Below are positions 7,285 through 15,186 of a stretch of 15,422 nt of DNA, in pieces. The translations under genes and the position numbers were made by a program. The stretch is from Bacteroidota bacterium. Its GTDB lineage: Bacteria; Bacteroidota; Bacteroidia; Chitinophagales; Chitinophagaceae. The notes under the pieces are model-generated. The model did not search any database, was not told the DNA's origin, and saw nothing but the letters and a program-made list of their open reading frames with translations. Each line of letters starts with the position of its first letter. Within the stretch, counting starts at the first letter, position 1. The stretch spans positions 1 through 15,422 of the forward strand of contig JAEWJV010000104.1 in assembly GCA_023386395.1 (NCBI GenBank), read 5' to 3'.

Positions 7285-7311
7285 TTGCGAGATATAACTG
7301 TTGTAATTTTG
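7285..7311 (+). promoter_or_regulatory. Bacteroidota-type (-33/-7) promoter candidate for the response regulator
   Basis: TAATTTTG (7304-7311) matches the Bacteroidota -7 consensus TAnnTTTG exactly. A TTG at 7285-7287 could be the -33 element, with 16 bp between, slightly shorter than the usual 17-23. Transcription would start near 7318, giving a leader of about 40 nt before the TTG start codon at 7357. Confidence 0.4.
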
Positions 7312-7356
7312 TTGCTAATAATAAGAACTTATTGCATACACTAAAACAGTCTTGAT

Positions 7357-8727
7357 TTGAAAGCTAAGATCCTGATAGTAGAAGACCAGTTTATTGAAGC
7401 AAAGAGCCTTAATGTTATACTCACTAATGCAGGTTATTCCACCTGCACAATTGCAAGATCAGTAACTGCTGCATTGTCAATAATTGAAAAAGAAAAGCCC
7501 GATCTTGTACTGGTTGATATTTTTTTGCAGGGAGAAGGCACGGGGATCGATCTTGGCATAATACTGAACCAGCAGAATATGGCGTTTGTTTATTTATCAG
7601 CTAATTCCAACAGGCAGATACTGGAACAGGCAAAGCCCACAAGACCTTATGGTTTTATGGTAAAACCTTTTCGTGCAAGGGATGTATTGATCATGCTTGA
7701 CGTGGCTTTATACCTGCATAAAAACCGGCAGGCCCAAAACATTAATATTCCCTCATCACCAACTACTGCGCCGGTTATACTTCCGCCTGAATTCAGCAAT
7801 CTTGTGGGTAAAAGCCATAAATTTATCGAGACGCTGGAACGTGCCACAATGGTTGCCGGCACGGATACTTCTGTGCTTATACTGGGCGAAAGCGGTACCG
7901 GGAAAGAATTGATTGCCCATTCCATTCATAAGGCTTCGGCCAGGCGGTATAAACCATTTGTTATTGTTAATTGCGGAACATTGCCGGCTAATTTAATTGA
8001 ATCTGATTTATTCGGTCATGAAAAGGGTTCCTTCACCGGCGCCATTACAAAAAGGGAAGGTAAGTTTGAACTGGCAGACGGGGGAACAATTTTCCTGGAT
8101 GAAATTGGCGAGCTGCCACTCGAATTGCAGGTGAAGTTTCTGCGGGTATTGCAGGAAAAAGAAATTGAACCAATTGGAGGTAAACCAAGAAAGATCGACG
8201 TGCGGGTGCTTGCCGCCACGAATAAAGACCTGGAAGAAGAAGTAGCCGCCGGGCGTTTCCGTATCGATCTTTATTACCGGCTGAACGTTTTCCCCCTGCT
8301 GATGCCGGCATTGTATGAAAGAAAAGAAGATATACCGCTTTTGGCCAATTACTTTTTAAAGAAATACAGCGCAGCCGCAGGTAAACCCGCTGCTGCGCTG
8401 TCAGCAGATGCCATCAACAAGCTTATGCAATACGACTGGCCTGGTAATATAAGAGAATTGGAAAATACAATCCAGCGAAATATAGTGCTTGCAAAAGGAA
8501 ATATTATTGATTTGCCCGACATGCCGCTTTCAAAACGATCCAGCTCTGCCGCGGGCAATAAAAACGGGTTTAAAACCATGATGGAAAATGAACGCGATCA
8601 TATTCTTGCTGTACTTGAAAGCTGCAACTGGAAGATTTCCGGGAAAGGCGGTGCTGCTGAAATACTGGATATTAACGTAAATACATTAAACTCCCGGATG
8701 AAAAAGCTGGGTATTGAAAGGAGATGA
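7357..8727 (+). CDS. sigma-54-dependent response regulator (REC - AAA+ - Fis HTH)
   Basis: A 456-residue NtrC-family regulator. The receiver domain spans about 1-120: acidic pair E9/D10, phospho-acceptor Asp54 (LVDIFLQGEG), Ser81 and Lys103 (MVKPF). AAA+ domain: Walker A GESGTGKE (177-184), sigma-54 loop GSFTGA (224-229), Walker B TIFLDEIG (244-251), sensor I AATNKDL, arginine-finger stretch RIDLYYRLN, and sensor [12 protein letters not shown] (361-370). The Fis-like HTH ends TLNSRMKKLGI (443-453). The start must be TTG at 7357: an in-frame TAA lies at 7342-7344, and the next Met comes after the phospho-acceptor site. Once phosphorylated it should hydrolyse ATP to open sigma-54 promoters. The HisKA_2 kinase gene begins 77 bp downstream and is the obvious partner. 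Confidence 0.96.
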   Translation: MKAKILIVEDQFIEAKSLNVILTNAGYSTCTIARSVTAALSIIEKEKPDLVLVDIFLQGEGTGIDLGIILNQQNMAFVYLSANSNRQILEQAKPTRPYGFMVKPFRARDVLIMLDVALYLHKNRQAQNINIPSSPTTAPVILPPEFSNLVGKSHKFIETLERATMVAGTDTSVLILGESGTGKELIAHSIHKASARRYKPFVIVNCGTLPANLIESDLFGHEKGSFTGAITKREGKFELADGGTIFLDEIGELPLELQVKFLRVLQEKEIEPIGGKPRKIDVRVLAATNKDLEEEVAAGRFRIDLYYRLNVFPLLMPALYERKEDIPLLANYFLKKYSAAAGKPAAALSADAINKLMQYDWPGNIRELENTIQRNIVLAKGNIIDLPDMPLSKRSSSAAGNKNGFKTMMENERDHILAVLESCNWKISGKGGAAEILDINVNTLNSRMKKLGIERR

Positions 8728-8804
8728 ACACGGGTAAACATTAGCAGTAAAAAGGTAGAGCTAATTTCTGAAGTGCTGCCCGGCCAGGTAATTTAAAACG
8801 GTAA

Positions 8805-11432
8805 ATGCAACGAGGATATTCTATACAACATTGCCCGGTTATCCGCGTGCTGCTTATTATGCCTGCAATCATCCTGTTTCTGGCCGCACAGGCGCAACCA
8901 GCAGGACCGGGCGAGGCCACTACTATTATTAAGCAGCTCCGGTCTGGTATGGCAGATACCCAGAGAGTGCAAATGCTGTTGCGATTAAGCACTCTTTATT
9001 TTAATAGAACATTGAACCCGGATCATGATTTGGATAGTGCGCTCTTGCTTGTTAACCAAGCACTGCACCTTTCTCAACAAATAAGGCTTACCAAAGGACA
9101 GGAAAATGCCATTTTTTTAAAGGGCAGGATTTACATTAAACAGCAAAACAGCGCGAGGGTGCGGCAATTGTTGGCAAATGCCGGCAGTGGCAATAGAATA
9201 AAACTGTTTATGGAGCTTGGCAAAAGCATGCTTCGTACCCCTTACCTGCAAAAGGGTAACCGGGATAGCGCCATTATATTTTTTCAGGAGGCAGGACGAG
9301 AAAGTGATAACATTGATAACAGGCAATTGAAGGAGGAAAGCCTGTGCCTGCTTGGGATAGTTTACCTGCTAAACGATAATTGGGAAAAAGGAAGAACCTG
9401 CTTTAAGCAGGTTATTGATGCCCGTAAACAGGCCGGGGACAAAGCCGGGGTGCTTCATGCATTATTAAGGATGGCAACTGCCACATTCTGTGACAGTTGT
9501 ACCGAAAATATAGCTGTCTTGAAAGAGGCGCTGAAACTTTCGCAACAAATTGGAGGCCGGGCGGAAGAAGCCGTTATCCGCCTGGAAATGGGATATAAAT
9601 ATTTAAACGACGGGAACGCCGCGCAGGCTAAAGAAGAAGCGGAAGCTGCATTAAAAATTCAAAAGGCGATCGGCTATCCAGCCATCTCCCGTGCCTGCAA
9701 GAGTTTTGCTGAACAAAGCATTTATAACGCTTCCAATGATTATGGATACTTGTCAAATGCCTACTACCTGCTGTCTGATTTAAGCCAGGATAAAGGGAAT
9801 TTAAATCAAAAACTGTTTTACATTCTTAAAGTAGTTGATGATGTTGAAAACAGCAATATGCCGCAGGAGCTTGACTACACTTATTTCCGTCTTGGCAATG
9901 CCTATTGGGAATTAGGCCAGTTTGACAAAAGCATGGAATATCATAAGCAATCTACAGCAATCAGTCATCGGAAAGGTGAGCTTATCCAGGTGGGTATTGC
10001 CAGGCGAATGACTGTTGCCTTACTCAAACAGGGAAAAGTTAAAGAAGCACTGGCGCTGTTACAAGAAATTATAAACAAAAAACTGCTATGCAACGTAGAA
10101 GATAAAATGTATATAGCGCAAAGCCTGGGCTCCTGCTATAACGCACTTGGGCAATACGCAAAGGCGGAGAAGTATTATCTTGAAAGCGTGGCCTGGAGCA
10201 GGCAATCGCCCTTACGCTTTCAGTTTGTCGCCTGCCAGGGGATCAGCCAGTTCTACGTTTCAAACGCCCACTACTCCAGGGCGGAGCCATACCTGAAATT
10301 GCTGCTGAAGGCTCCTTCCCAGCAAATACTGCCCAATTATTTAACGGGTGTTCATTTAATGTGGTTCAAAGTGGATTCGGCACGGAAAAATTACCCCCAG
10401 GCAATCAGGCATTACCAGCAATATAAGGCACTCCAGGATTCCATTTTCAACGCAACAAAAAGCAAGCAGATAGCACAGCTAAGCATTCAGTATGAAACGG
10501 CTAAAAAGGAACAGGACATCAAGATAAAGGAAAAGGACATTGCGCTGCTGAAAGAACAAAATAAAGCACAGCAGAACCAGCGCAATGCGCTTATTGTGGG
10601 CACGGGTTTACTGGCGGCTATACTTGTACTCGGCCTCAACCGTTACAGCCTGAAACAGCGTGTAAACCGCCAACTGCGATACCAGCAGCAGGTGCTGCAT
10701 GCACAACAGGAGCAGATTAAACAAAAAAATGAGCATCTATCTGAACTACTTACAGACAAGGATATTTTGCTGCTTCAAAAAGATACACTGATTGAAGAAA
10801 AAGACCAGTTGCTGACTGAAAAAGAATGGCTGGTGAAAGAGATCCATCATCGCGTTAAAAACAACTTTCATATAGTAGCAAGCTTGCTGGAAATTCAATC
10901 CAGTTATCTTAAAAACAAAGAAGCTTTATCTGCTATAAAAGACAGCCAGAACAGAATTCATTCAATGTCTATTATTCATCAGAAACTTTACCAGTCTGAA
11001 ACACTGTCAACCATTCACATGCCCGAGTATATTTATGAACTGGTAGAATACCTTCGCGAAAGTTATTCCATCCGGGAAAACATTGCCTTTTCGCTCCAGA
11101 TAGAAAATATTGAGCTGAACCATGCATCTGCCATTACATTAGGGCTTATTCTAAATGAAGCGATAACCAATGCCATTAAATATGCATTCGGCAAAACCAA
11201 ACAGAAGCAAATTTCTATTTCGCTGAACCGCATTTCAGGCTCGCGGCTCATGCTGCACATTGCCGATAACGGGAGCGGCCTTCCTCTTAATTTTACCGCT
11301 GGAGTTGGCGCTTCCATGGGAATGGAATTATTACAGGGCCTTACCGGTGATCTTGGCGGTAATTTCAGCATTGAAACAAATAACGGAACACATATAAAAG
11401 TGATTTTTGATTATAAATCCCAAACTGCATAA
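8805..11432 (+). CDS. TPR-containing membrane sensor histidine kinase (HisKA_2 / HATPase_c)
   Basis: An 875-residue kinase. Residues 1-30 form a signal peptide ending AAQA, so the following part is predicted periplasmic. About 40-560 is almost all helical tetratricopeptide-like repeats (for example around 357-385 and 435-462). A coiled coil (about 560-592) leads to one transmembrane helix (about 595-612), then a long Gln/Lys/Glu coiled coil (615-675). The HisKA_2 H-box EIHHRVKNN (679-687) has His682 as the likely phosphorylated residue. The ATPase domain shows N-box LNEAITNAIKYAF (783-795), HIADNGSGLP (818-827) and GMELLQGLTGDLGG (839-852). It probably senses a periplasmic signal or protein through the TPRs and phosphorylates Asp54 of the upstream regulator. 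A Met at codon 19 is an alternative start, still ahead of the signal-peptide core. Confidence 0.94.
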   Translation: MQRGYSIQHCPVIRVLLIMPAIILFLAAQAQPAGPGEATTIIKQLRSGMADTQRVQMLLRLSTLYFNRTLNPDHDLDSALLLVNQALHLSQQIRLTKGQENAIFLKGRIYIKQQNSARVRQLLANAGSGNRIKLFMELGKSMLRTPYLQKGNRDSAIIFFQEAGRESDNIDNRQLKEESLCLLGIVYLLNDNWEKGRTCFKQVIDARKQAGDKAGVLHALLRMATATFCDSCTENIAVLKEALKLSQQIGGRAEEAVIRLEMGYKYLNDGNAAQAKEEAEAALKIQKAIGYPAISRACKSFAEQSIYNASNDYGYLSNAYYLLSDLSQDKGNLNQKLFYILKVVDDVENSNMPQELDYTYFRLGNAYWELGQFDKSMEYHKQSTAISHRKGELIQVGIARRMTVALLKQGKVKEALALLQEIINKKLLCNVEDKMYIAQSLGSCYNALGQYAKAEKYYLESVAWSRQSPLRFQFVACQGISQFYVSNAHYSRAEPYLKLLLKAPSQQILPNYLTGVHLMWFKVDSARKNYPQAIRHYQQYKALQDSIFNATKSKQIAQLSIQYETAKKEQDIKIKEKDIALLKEQNKAQQNQRNALIVGTGLLAAILVLGLNRYSLKQRVNRQLRYQQQVLHAQQEQIKQKNEHLSELLTDKDILLLQKDTLIEEKDQLLTEKEWLVKEIHHRVKNNFHIVASLLEIQSSYLKNKEALSAIKDSQNRIHSMSIIHQKLYQSETLSTIHMPEYIYELVEYLRESYSIRENIAFSLQIENIELNHASAITLGLILNEAITNAIKYAFGKTKQKQISISLNRISGSRLMLHIADNGSGLPLNFTAGVGASMGMELLQGLTGDLGGNFSIETNNGTHIKVIFDYKSQTA

Positions 11433-11503
11433 TCATCTGAAATCCGCACGATTGAAATTTCTTCCTTATACTTTTTTGTTACCTGCATTTTCAGATTCAC
11501 CAT

Positions 11504-12634
11504 TCAGCCCGCCACTTCCCCATACATATCGCTATATTGTTTAGCCAAGACTTCGGGAGAAAAATATTTGTCTATAATTCCCTGCGCTGACTGGGTAATG
11601 GCGCACCGTTTCGCCTTATCCTGCATTGCAGCTTCCAGCGCGCCCTGTATAGAAGCGGGTTCCGCCTTGCATAACCATCCCAGGCCATGCGCTTTTACAA
11701 ATGCACTTAACGCCACACCTTCCGTTACAAGTACCGGTGTACCGGCGTGGAGCGCTTCGATTACCACGTTGCCAAAATTTTCGTTGTAACTGGGAAGTAC
11801 AAAAACATCAGCCTGCATTAATACATCAAATTTCTCTTTACGATCCTTCCACCCTATCCATTGCAGTTTGTCTGTTATACCAAGATCAGCAGCTTTTTCT
11901 TTCAGGACGTTTATATAGGCTTCATCGCCGCTGCCAGCTATCTGCAGATGAACCGGTACATTGACACGGGCTATGGCTTGAAATAATAATTCAAGCCCTT
12001 TTTTAGGGTGGATGCGCGACAGAAAAAGCAGCGTAAAAACAGGGTTTTGTTTCTTGATAATATTAACCTGAGGCAGGTTATTGATGTTCGGTATCATCAT
12101 GCCTTTCCAGCCCGGTATCACCCGCCGGCATTCCTCTATTTCTGATGCTGCCGTTGCATGGAGATAACTGTATGACAACAATGATCTGCCAAAAAACCGG
12201 TGGGCAAACTGCTTTACCCAACTGTTAGAATGATGGATGATATAATTGCTCAGCATACCCCTTGGAGATAACACAACTTTTACCTCTCTTTTTTTACAGA
12301 TGAACAAGCCTGCGAGTGCAGGTATATTCCACCAGGAATGAATATGTACTGCATCAAACATTTTACAATTTTTATACAGGCATTTAAGCAGGTCGATGGA
12401 AAGATGTAGTGGATCTTTTGTTTGCCTTTTAAAATAAATAACCTTAACCCCTTCAATAAGATATGTTTTTCCCGGATTAACTTCTAATTCTGTATTGCCG
12501 TTGGCAGTGGTGGTATATACGGTTATATCTTCCCCGGCCGCTGTTAATGCTTCGCAGAGATGAGCGATGGATTCAACACGACCGCCATATAGGAATGCGG
12601 GTTTATAGTAAGGTACAAGGTGAAGGATTTTCAT
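11504..12634 (-). CDS. GT4-family glycosyltransferase
   Basis: A 376-residue GT-B glycosyltransferase; the ATG at 12634 is used, two codons inside a longer TTG-started frame. The N-terminal acceptor domain begins MKILHLVPYYKPAFLYGGR, with the Gly-Gly loop common in this family. The C-terminal donor domain carries FLSRIHPKKGLELL (204-217) and the E-x7-E motif with Glu285 and Glu293 (YNENFGNVVIE) that holds the nucleotide sugar. It is expected to add one sugar, with retention, to a lipid-linked glycan on the cytoplasmic side of the membrane. Donor and acceptor are unknown. It is the last gene of the polysaccharide run, 39 bp after the ligase/polymerase-like gene and converging with the kinase gene. 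Confidence 0.94.
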   Translation of the reverse strand: MKILHLVPYYKPAFLYGGRVESIAHLCEALTAAGEDITVYTTTANGNTELEVNPGKTYLIEGVKVIYFKRQTKDPLHLSIDLLKCLYKNCKMFDAVHIHSWWNIPALAGLFICKKREVKVVLSPRGMLSNYIIHHSNSWVKQFAHRFFGRSLLSYSYLHATAASEIEECRRVIPGWKGMMIPNINNLPQVNIIKKQNPVFTLLFLSRIHPKKGLELLFQAIARVNVPVHLQIAGSGDEAYINVLKEKAADLGITDKLQWIGWKDRKEKFDVLMQADVFVLPSYNENFGNVVIEALHAGTPVLVTEGVALSAFVKAHGLGWLCKAEPASIQGALEAAMQDKAKRCAITQSAQGIIDKYFSPEVLAKQYSDMYGEVAG

Positions 12635-12673
12635 GAACAATCGCAGGGCGTTTTATATCATACTGCAAACAAA

Positions 12674-13927
12674 TTATGAGGCAGGAAGTATCCTTCTGAG
12701 TATAAATAAACCTATTGCTTCAATTCTTTTTTTTAATGAAGCATAGTTACTGTTGGAATGCTCTCCAATACCAATTGTATTAATTAAAAAAGGAAATCCT
12801 AACGGAATACGATTTGATTGCCGGAGCGGTCTTAATATTTTAAAGTATAAAGTCTCCATATGCGATGCTGTATTTTCAGTAAGTTCCCTTTTAATATCAT
12901 AAAGATGTTGCTTATAAAATGCAGGCTTTATGATAAGCAAGGTTGTAACTATGTAATGCTTACCCAGCCCATATCCAAAAAAGGGCATATTAGGCGCATT
13001 TTCAACAGCATAAATCATCCCGCCCAGAAACCTGTCCATAAATACACTGTTTAAGCCTCCTTCGCTTTCATTGGCAGAAGTAAATCTTGCAGTGAACACT
13101 TCCGTACCCGTTGAAAAGAAACCCTGGTTTTCTATCAGGTAAAAAGCAGCCAGAAAAATTATAATGCCGATAGCAATACGCTTAAGATAGTTAGGCCGGT
13201 ACCATACCGAAACAATCATAAAGGCTGTAGAAAGAAATACTTCAAACAATAGTGTGCGGCTGATGGAGAAAGGAACAGCCAAAAGCAAACAAACAGTAGC
13301 AATAATCAGCAGGGACCTGTTTATTAAAAAACTATTGAACCAAAAATAAAAAACATAAGCGGCTACTAATCCATAAAAAAGAGAAGTACCGGTTGTAAAT
13401 GAAAAAGTACCCGGAGGCCTGTAATAACCTAATGCACCGCTGAATCCCGCTCCACTCAAATCGCCCCCCACACCGCGGTTCACAAATGCAGCTTGAGGGC
13501 TAAAGAACTGGGCAATAATCAGCGCTGTCATTGGCAATGATATCCACAATAATACTTTACCATACCTGATTACATGCTGAATAGTAAATATCTCAGCTAT
13601 TGCAAACATTAATGGAAAATGAATAATGAATATCCTTGCACCATACACCGCTACCATAAGATTACCGTGACCCTGTAACAAGGCTGTTATAATGCCAAAG
13701 CAGCCTATCAGGATCATCCAGAAATTGTAAGGATTAAATCTAAGAATTCCCTTCATTCTTGACACCAAAAGAATATAAATAGCAATAGGGTCTCTTACAA
13801 TCAGCAAAGGGTTTGACAAACTTGGTACAACCCATTTGCGCAATGCTCCTTCAAAAATTAAAAGAATGAGGTACAACCATACAGCAGTTCTTAAGCGTTT
13901 CAATGTTATACTGTTACCCATAGCCAT
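12674..13927 (-). CDS. O-antigen ligase/polymerase-like polytopic membrane protein
   Basis: A 417-residue protein with about nine hydrophobic segments in residues 14-265. A soluble loop follows, with FTARFTSANESEGGLNSVFMDR (split as FTARFTSANE, 278-287, then SEGGLNSVFMDR, 288-299) and FFGYGLG (316-322). This loop pattern matches the O-antigen ligase/Wzy-like group of Bacteroidota polysaccharide loci, which polymerise or ligate undecaprenyl-linked glycans at the periplasmic face. After residue 323 the sequence becomes polar and basic and lacks the terminal membrane helices these proteins usually have. The other frames there are full of stops, so a simple frameshift does not explain it. It starts 13 bp after one glycosyltransferase gene and ends 39 bp before another. 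Confidence 0.82.
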   Translation of the reverse strand: MAMGNSITLKRLRTAVWLYLILLIFEGALRKWVVPSLSNPLLIVRDPIAIYILLVSRMKGILRFNPYNFWMILIGCFGIITALLQGHGNLMVAVYGARIFIIHFPLMFAIAEIFTIQHVIRYGKVLLWISLPMTALIIAQFFSPQAAFVNRGVGGDLSGAGFSGALGYYRPPGTFSFTTGTSLFYGLVAAYVFYFWFNSFLINRSLLIIATVCLLLAVPFSISRTLLFEVFLSTAFMIVSVWYRPNYLKRIAIGIIIFLAAFYLIENQGFFSTGTEVFTARFTSANESEGGLNSVFMDRFLGGMIYAVENAPNMPFFGYGLGKHYIVTTLLIIKPAFYKQHLYDIKRELTENTASHMETLYFKILRPLRQSNRIPLGFPFLINTIGIGEHSNSNYASLKKRIEAIGLFILRRILPAS

Positions 13928-13940
13928 CCTGCAGGATAAA

Positions 13941-15164
13941 TTAATCTTTAAACGCCTCTAAAATTGTCTGGCCATACTTATCCCAGGTATAGTCAGAGGC
14001 ATGTATAAATGCCGCCTCCCTCATGCCGTCTAATAATGAACGGTTTTCCAAAAACCAGTTGATTTTTTCGGCAATTGCTTCCGGGGACCTAATAGGAACC
14101 AGGAAGCCAGTTTCACCCTCCCTGATAAGATCTTCTCCGCCCGTATTGGGTGTAACTATAATGGGCAGCCCCCTGCTCATGGCTTCCTGCATTACCAGCG
14201 CCCTGCCCTCAACAATAGACGGCAGGCAAAGCACATCGCAGGTTTTCATTAACTCAAGCACTTCAGTATGAACCCTTGGTTGTTCATATTGAAATGAAGG
14301 ACAGGGCTTTTTATAAAACTGAAGTGGGGCAAGCAAACTGCCTAACACAATAAGCTGTATATGATTTGTATTTAATAAGCCGATGGCTTCAAATAAATCC
14401 GCAAGCCCTTTACGCTGGCTCATGCTGCCCGCAAATAAAATACGCAGCGGCTTCTTAATGGACCTGCCATGATTCCTTTTATCATAGTTTGGGAAACCAG
14501 GCGTGCCAAAAGGGGAAATAATTATTCTTTTTTGAATCGCCCAACCTGGTAACGATGCTGCCACAAACCTGCTTGGTGTAATTACTATATCTGACAACTC
14601 TAATTCTATGGTTTTACGTTCGATCTTTTCTTTGGAATCGGCAATTCCACCCTTTAAAGTAGGTTTCCAGCCAGGCCATCGTTCGGCTTCTTCAGCCAAT
14701 AATGCGCGGGCCGTTTCCCAATAAGCAATAGGAAGCTCATACACACACTGCAATCCCCTTTCCTTAGCTGACCTGAACGTATAATAGCTGCCATCTTCAT
14801 ATCCATAAACAGCTTTAATTGAAGGGAAAGCATCGAGTTTACGGGCGAGGTACCTGTCTAAACTTTTATATACCGTATTAATACCGAAAGCACTTGATTC
14901 TTTATTGGTGAAATAAGACAATCCAAGTTTATTAAAAACGTGCCGGCCTGCTTCCCGCCAAGGATATGGCTCTGTAAACGGACGCAACTTTTCATCAAAC
15001 TCTCTCCGGTTAAGGTCTTTAATAAGAAATCTTCTGAGTTTTTCTGAGTTTTCAAAACAGGCAATAGTGGTAAAAAACTTTTCAAGCATGCCTGCCCTGT
15101 ATAAAGACATGACAATGGCCCTTACATTGGCGTTTCCTGTTGGGTGTGAGATAACTAATTTCAA
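13941..15164 (-). CDS. GT4-family glycosyltransferase, TTG start
   Basis: A 407-residue GT-B glycosyltransferase when started at TTG 15164, giving MKLVISHPTGNANVRA, exactly how such proteins usually begin. The frame is open up to 15302, but that stretch overlaps the 3' end of the preceding glycosyltransferase gene in another frame, so the longer form is rejected. The donor domain shows ILFAGSMSQRKGLADL (242-257), E-x7-E with Glu319 and Glu327 (VEGRALVMQE), and NTGGEDLIREGETGFLVP (340-357), the usual nucleotide-sugar and C-terminal GT4 pattern. It is probably cytoplasmic and adds a sugar in exopolysaccharide or O-antigen assembly. Its gene begins 22 bp after the upstream stop and ends 13 bp before the ligase-like gene. 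Confidence 0.92.
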   Translation of the reverse strand: MKLVISHPTGNANVRAIVMSLYRAGMLEKFFTTIACFENSEKLRRFLIKDLNRREFDEKLRPFTEPYPWREAGRHVFNKLGLSYFTNKESSAFGINTVYKSLDRYLARKLDAFPSIKAVYGYEDGSYYTFRSAKERGLQCVYELPIAYWETARALLAEEAERWPGWKPTLKGGIADSKEKIERKTIELELSDIVITPSRFVAASLPGWAIQKRIIISPFGTPGFPNYDKRNHGRSIKKPLRILFAGSMSQRKGLADLFEAIGLLNTNHIQLIVLGSLLAPLQFYKKPCPSFQYEQPRVHTEVLELMKTCDVLCLPSIVEGRALVMQEAMSRGLPIIVTPNTGGEDLIREGETGFLVPIRSPEAIAEKINWFLENRSLLDGMREAAFIHASDYTWDKYGQTILEAFKD

Positions 15165-15186
15165 AATATTCTTTGTACAAAAGAAC

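Larger units (their letters stand above)
7014..7356. other. 343-bp divergent intergenic control region
   Basis: This separates paralogue C (-) from the response regulator (+) and should hold promoters for both. Visible elements are the perfect palindrome at 7229-7242, a Bacteroidota-type promoter candidate at 7285-7311, and a short inverted repeat AATAT-gcca-ATATT at 7157-7170. No ORF worth calling is present on either strand. Confidence 0.6.

Noticed and set aside
11435..11496. 8-bp inverted repeat ATCTGAAA / TTTCAGAT between the converging kinase and glycosyltransferase genes
   Set aside because: The loop is 46 nt and the stem is AT-rich, so it is not a credible intrinsic terminator.
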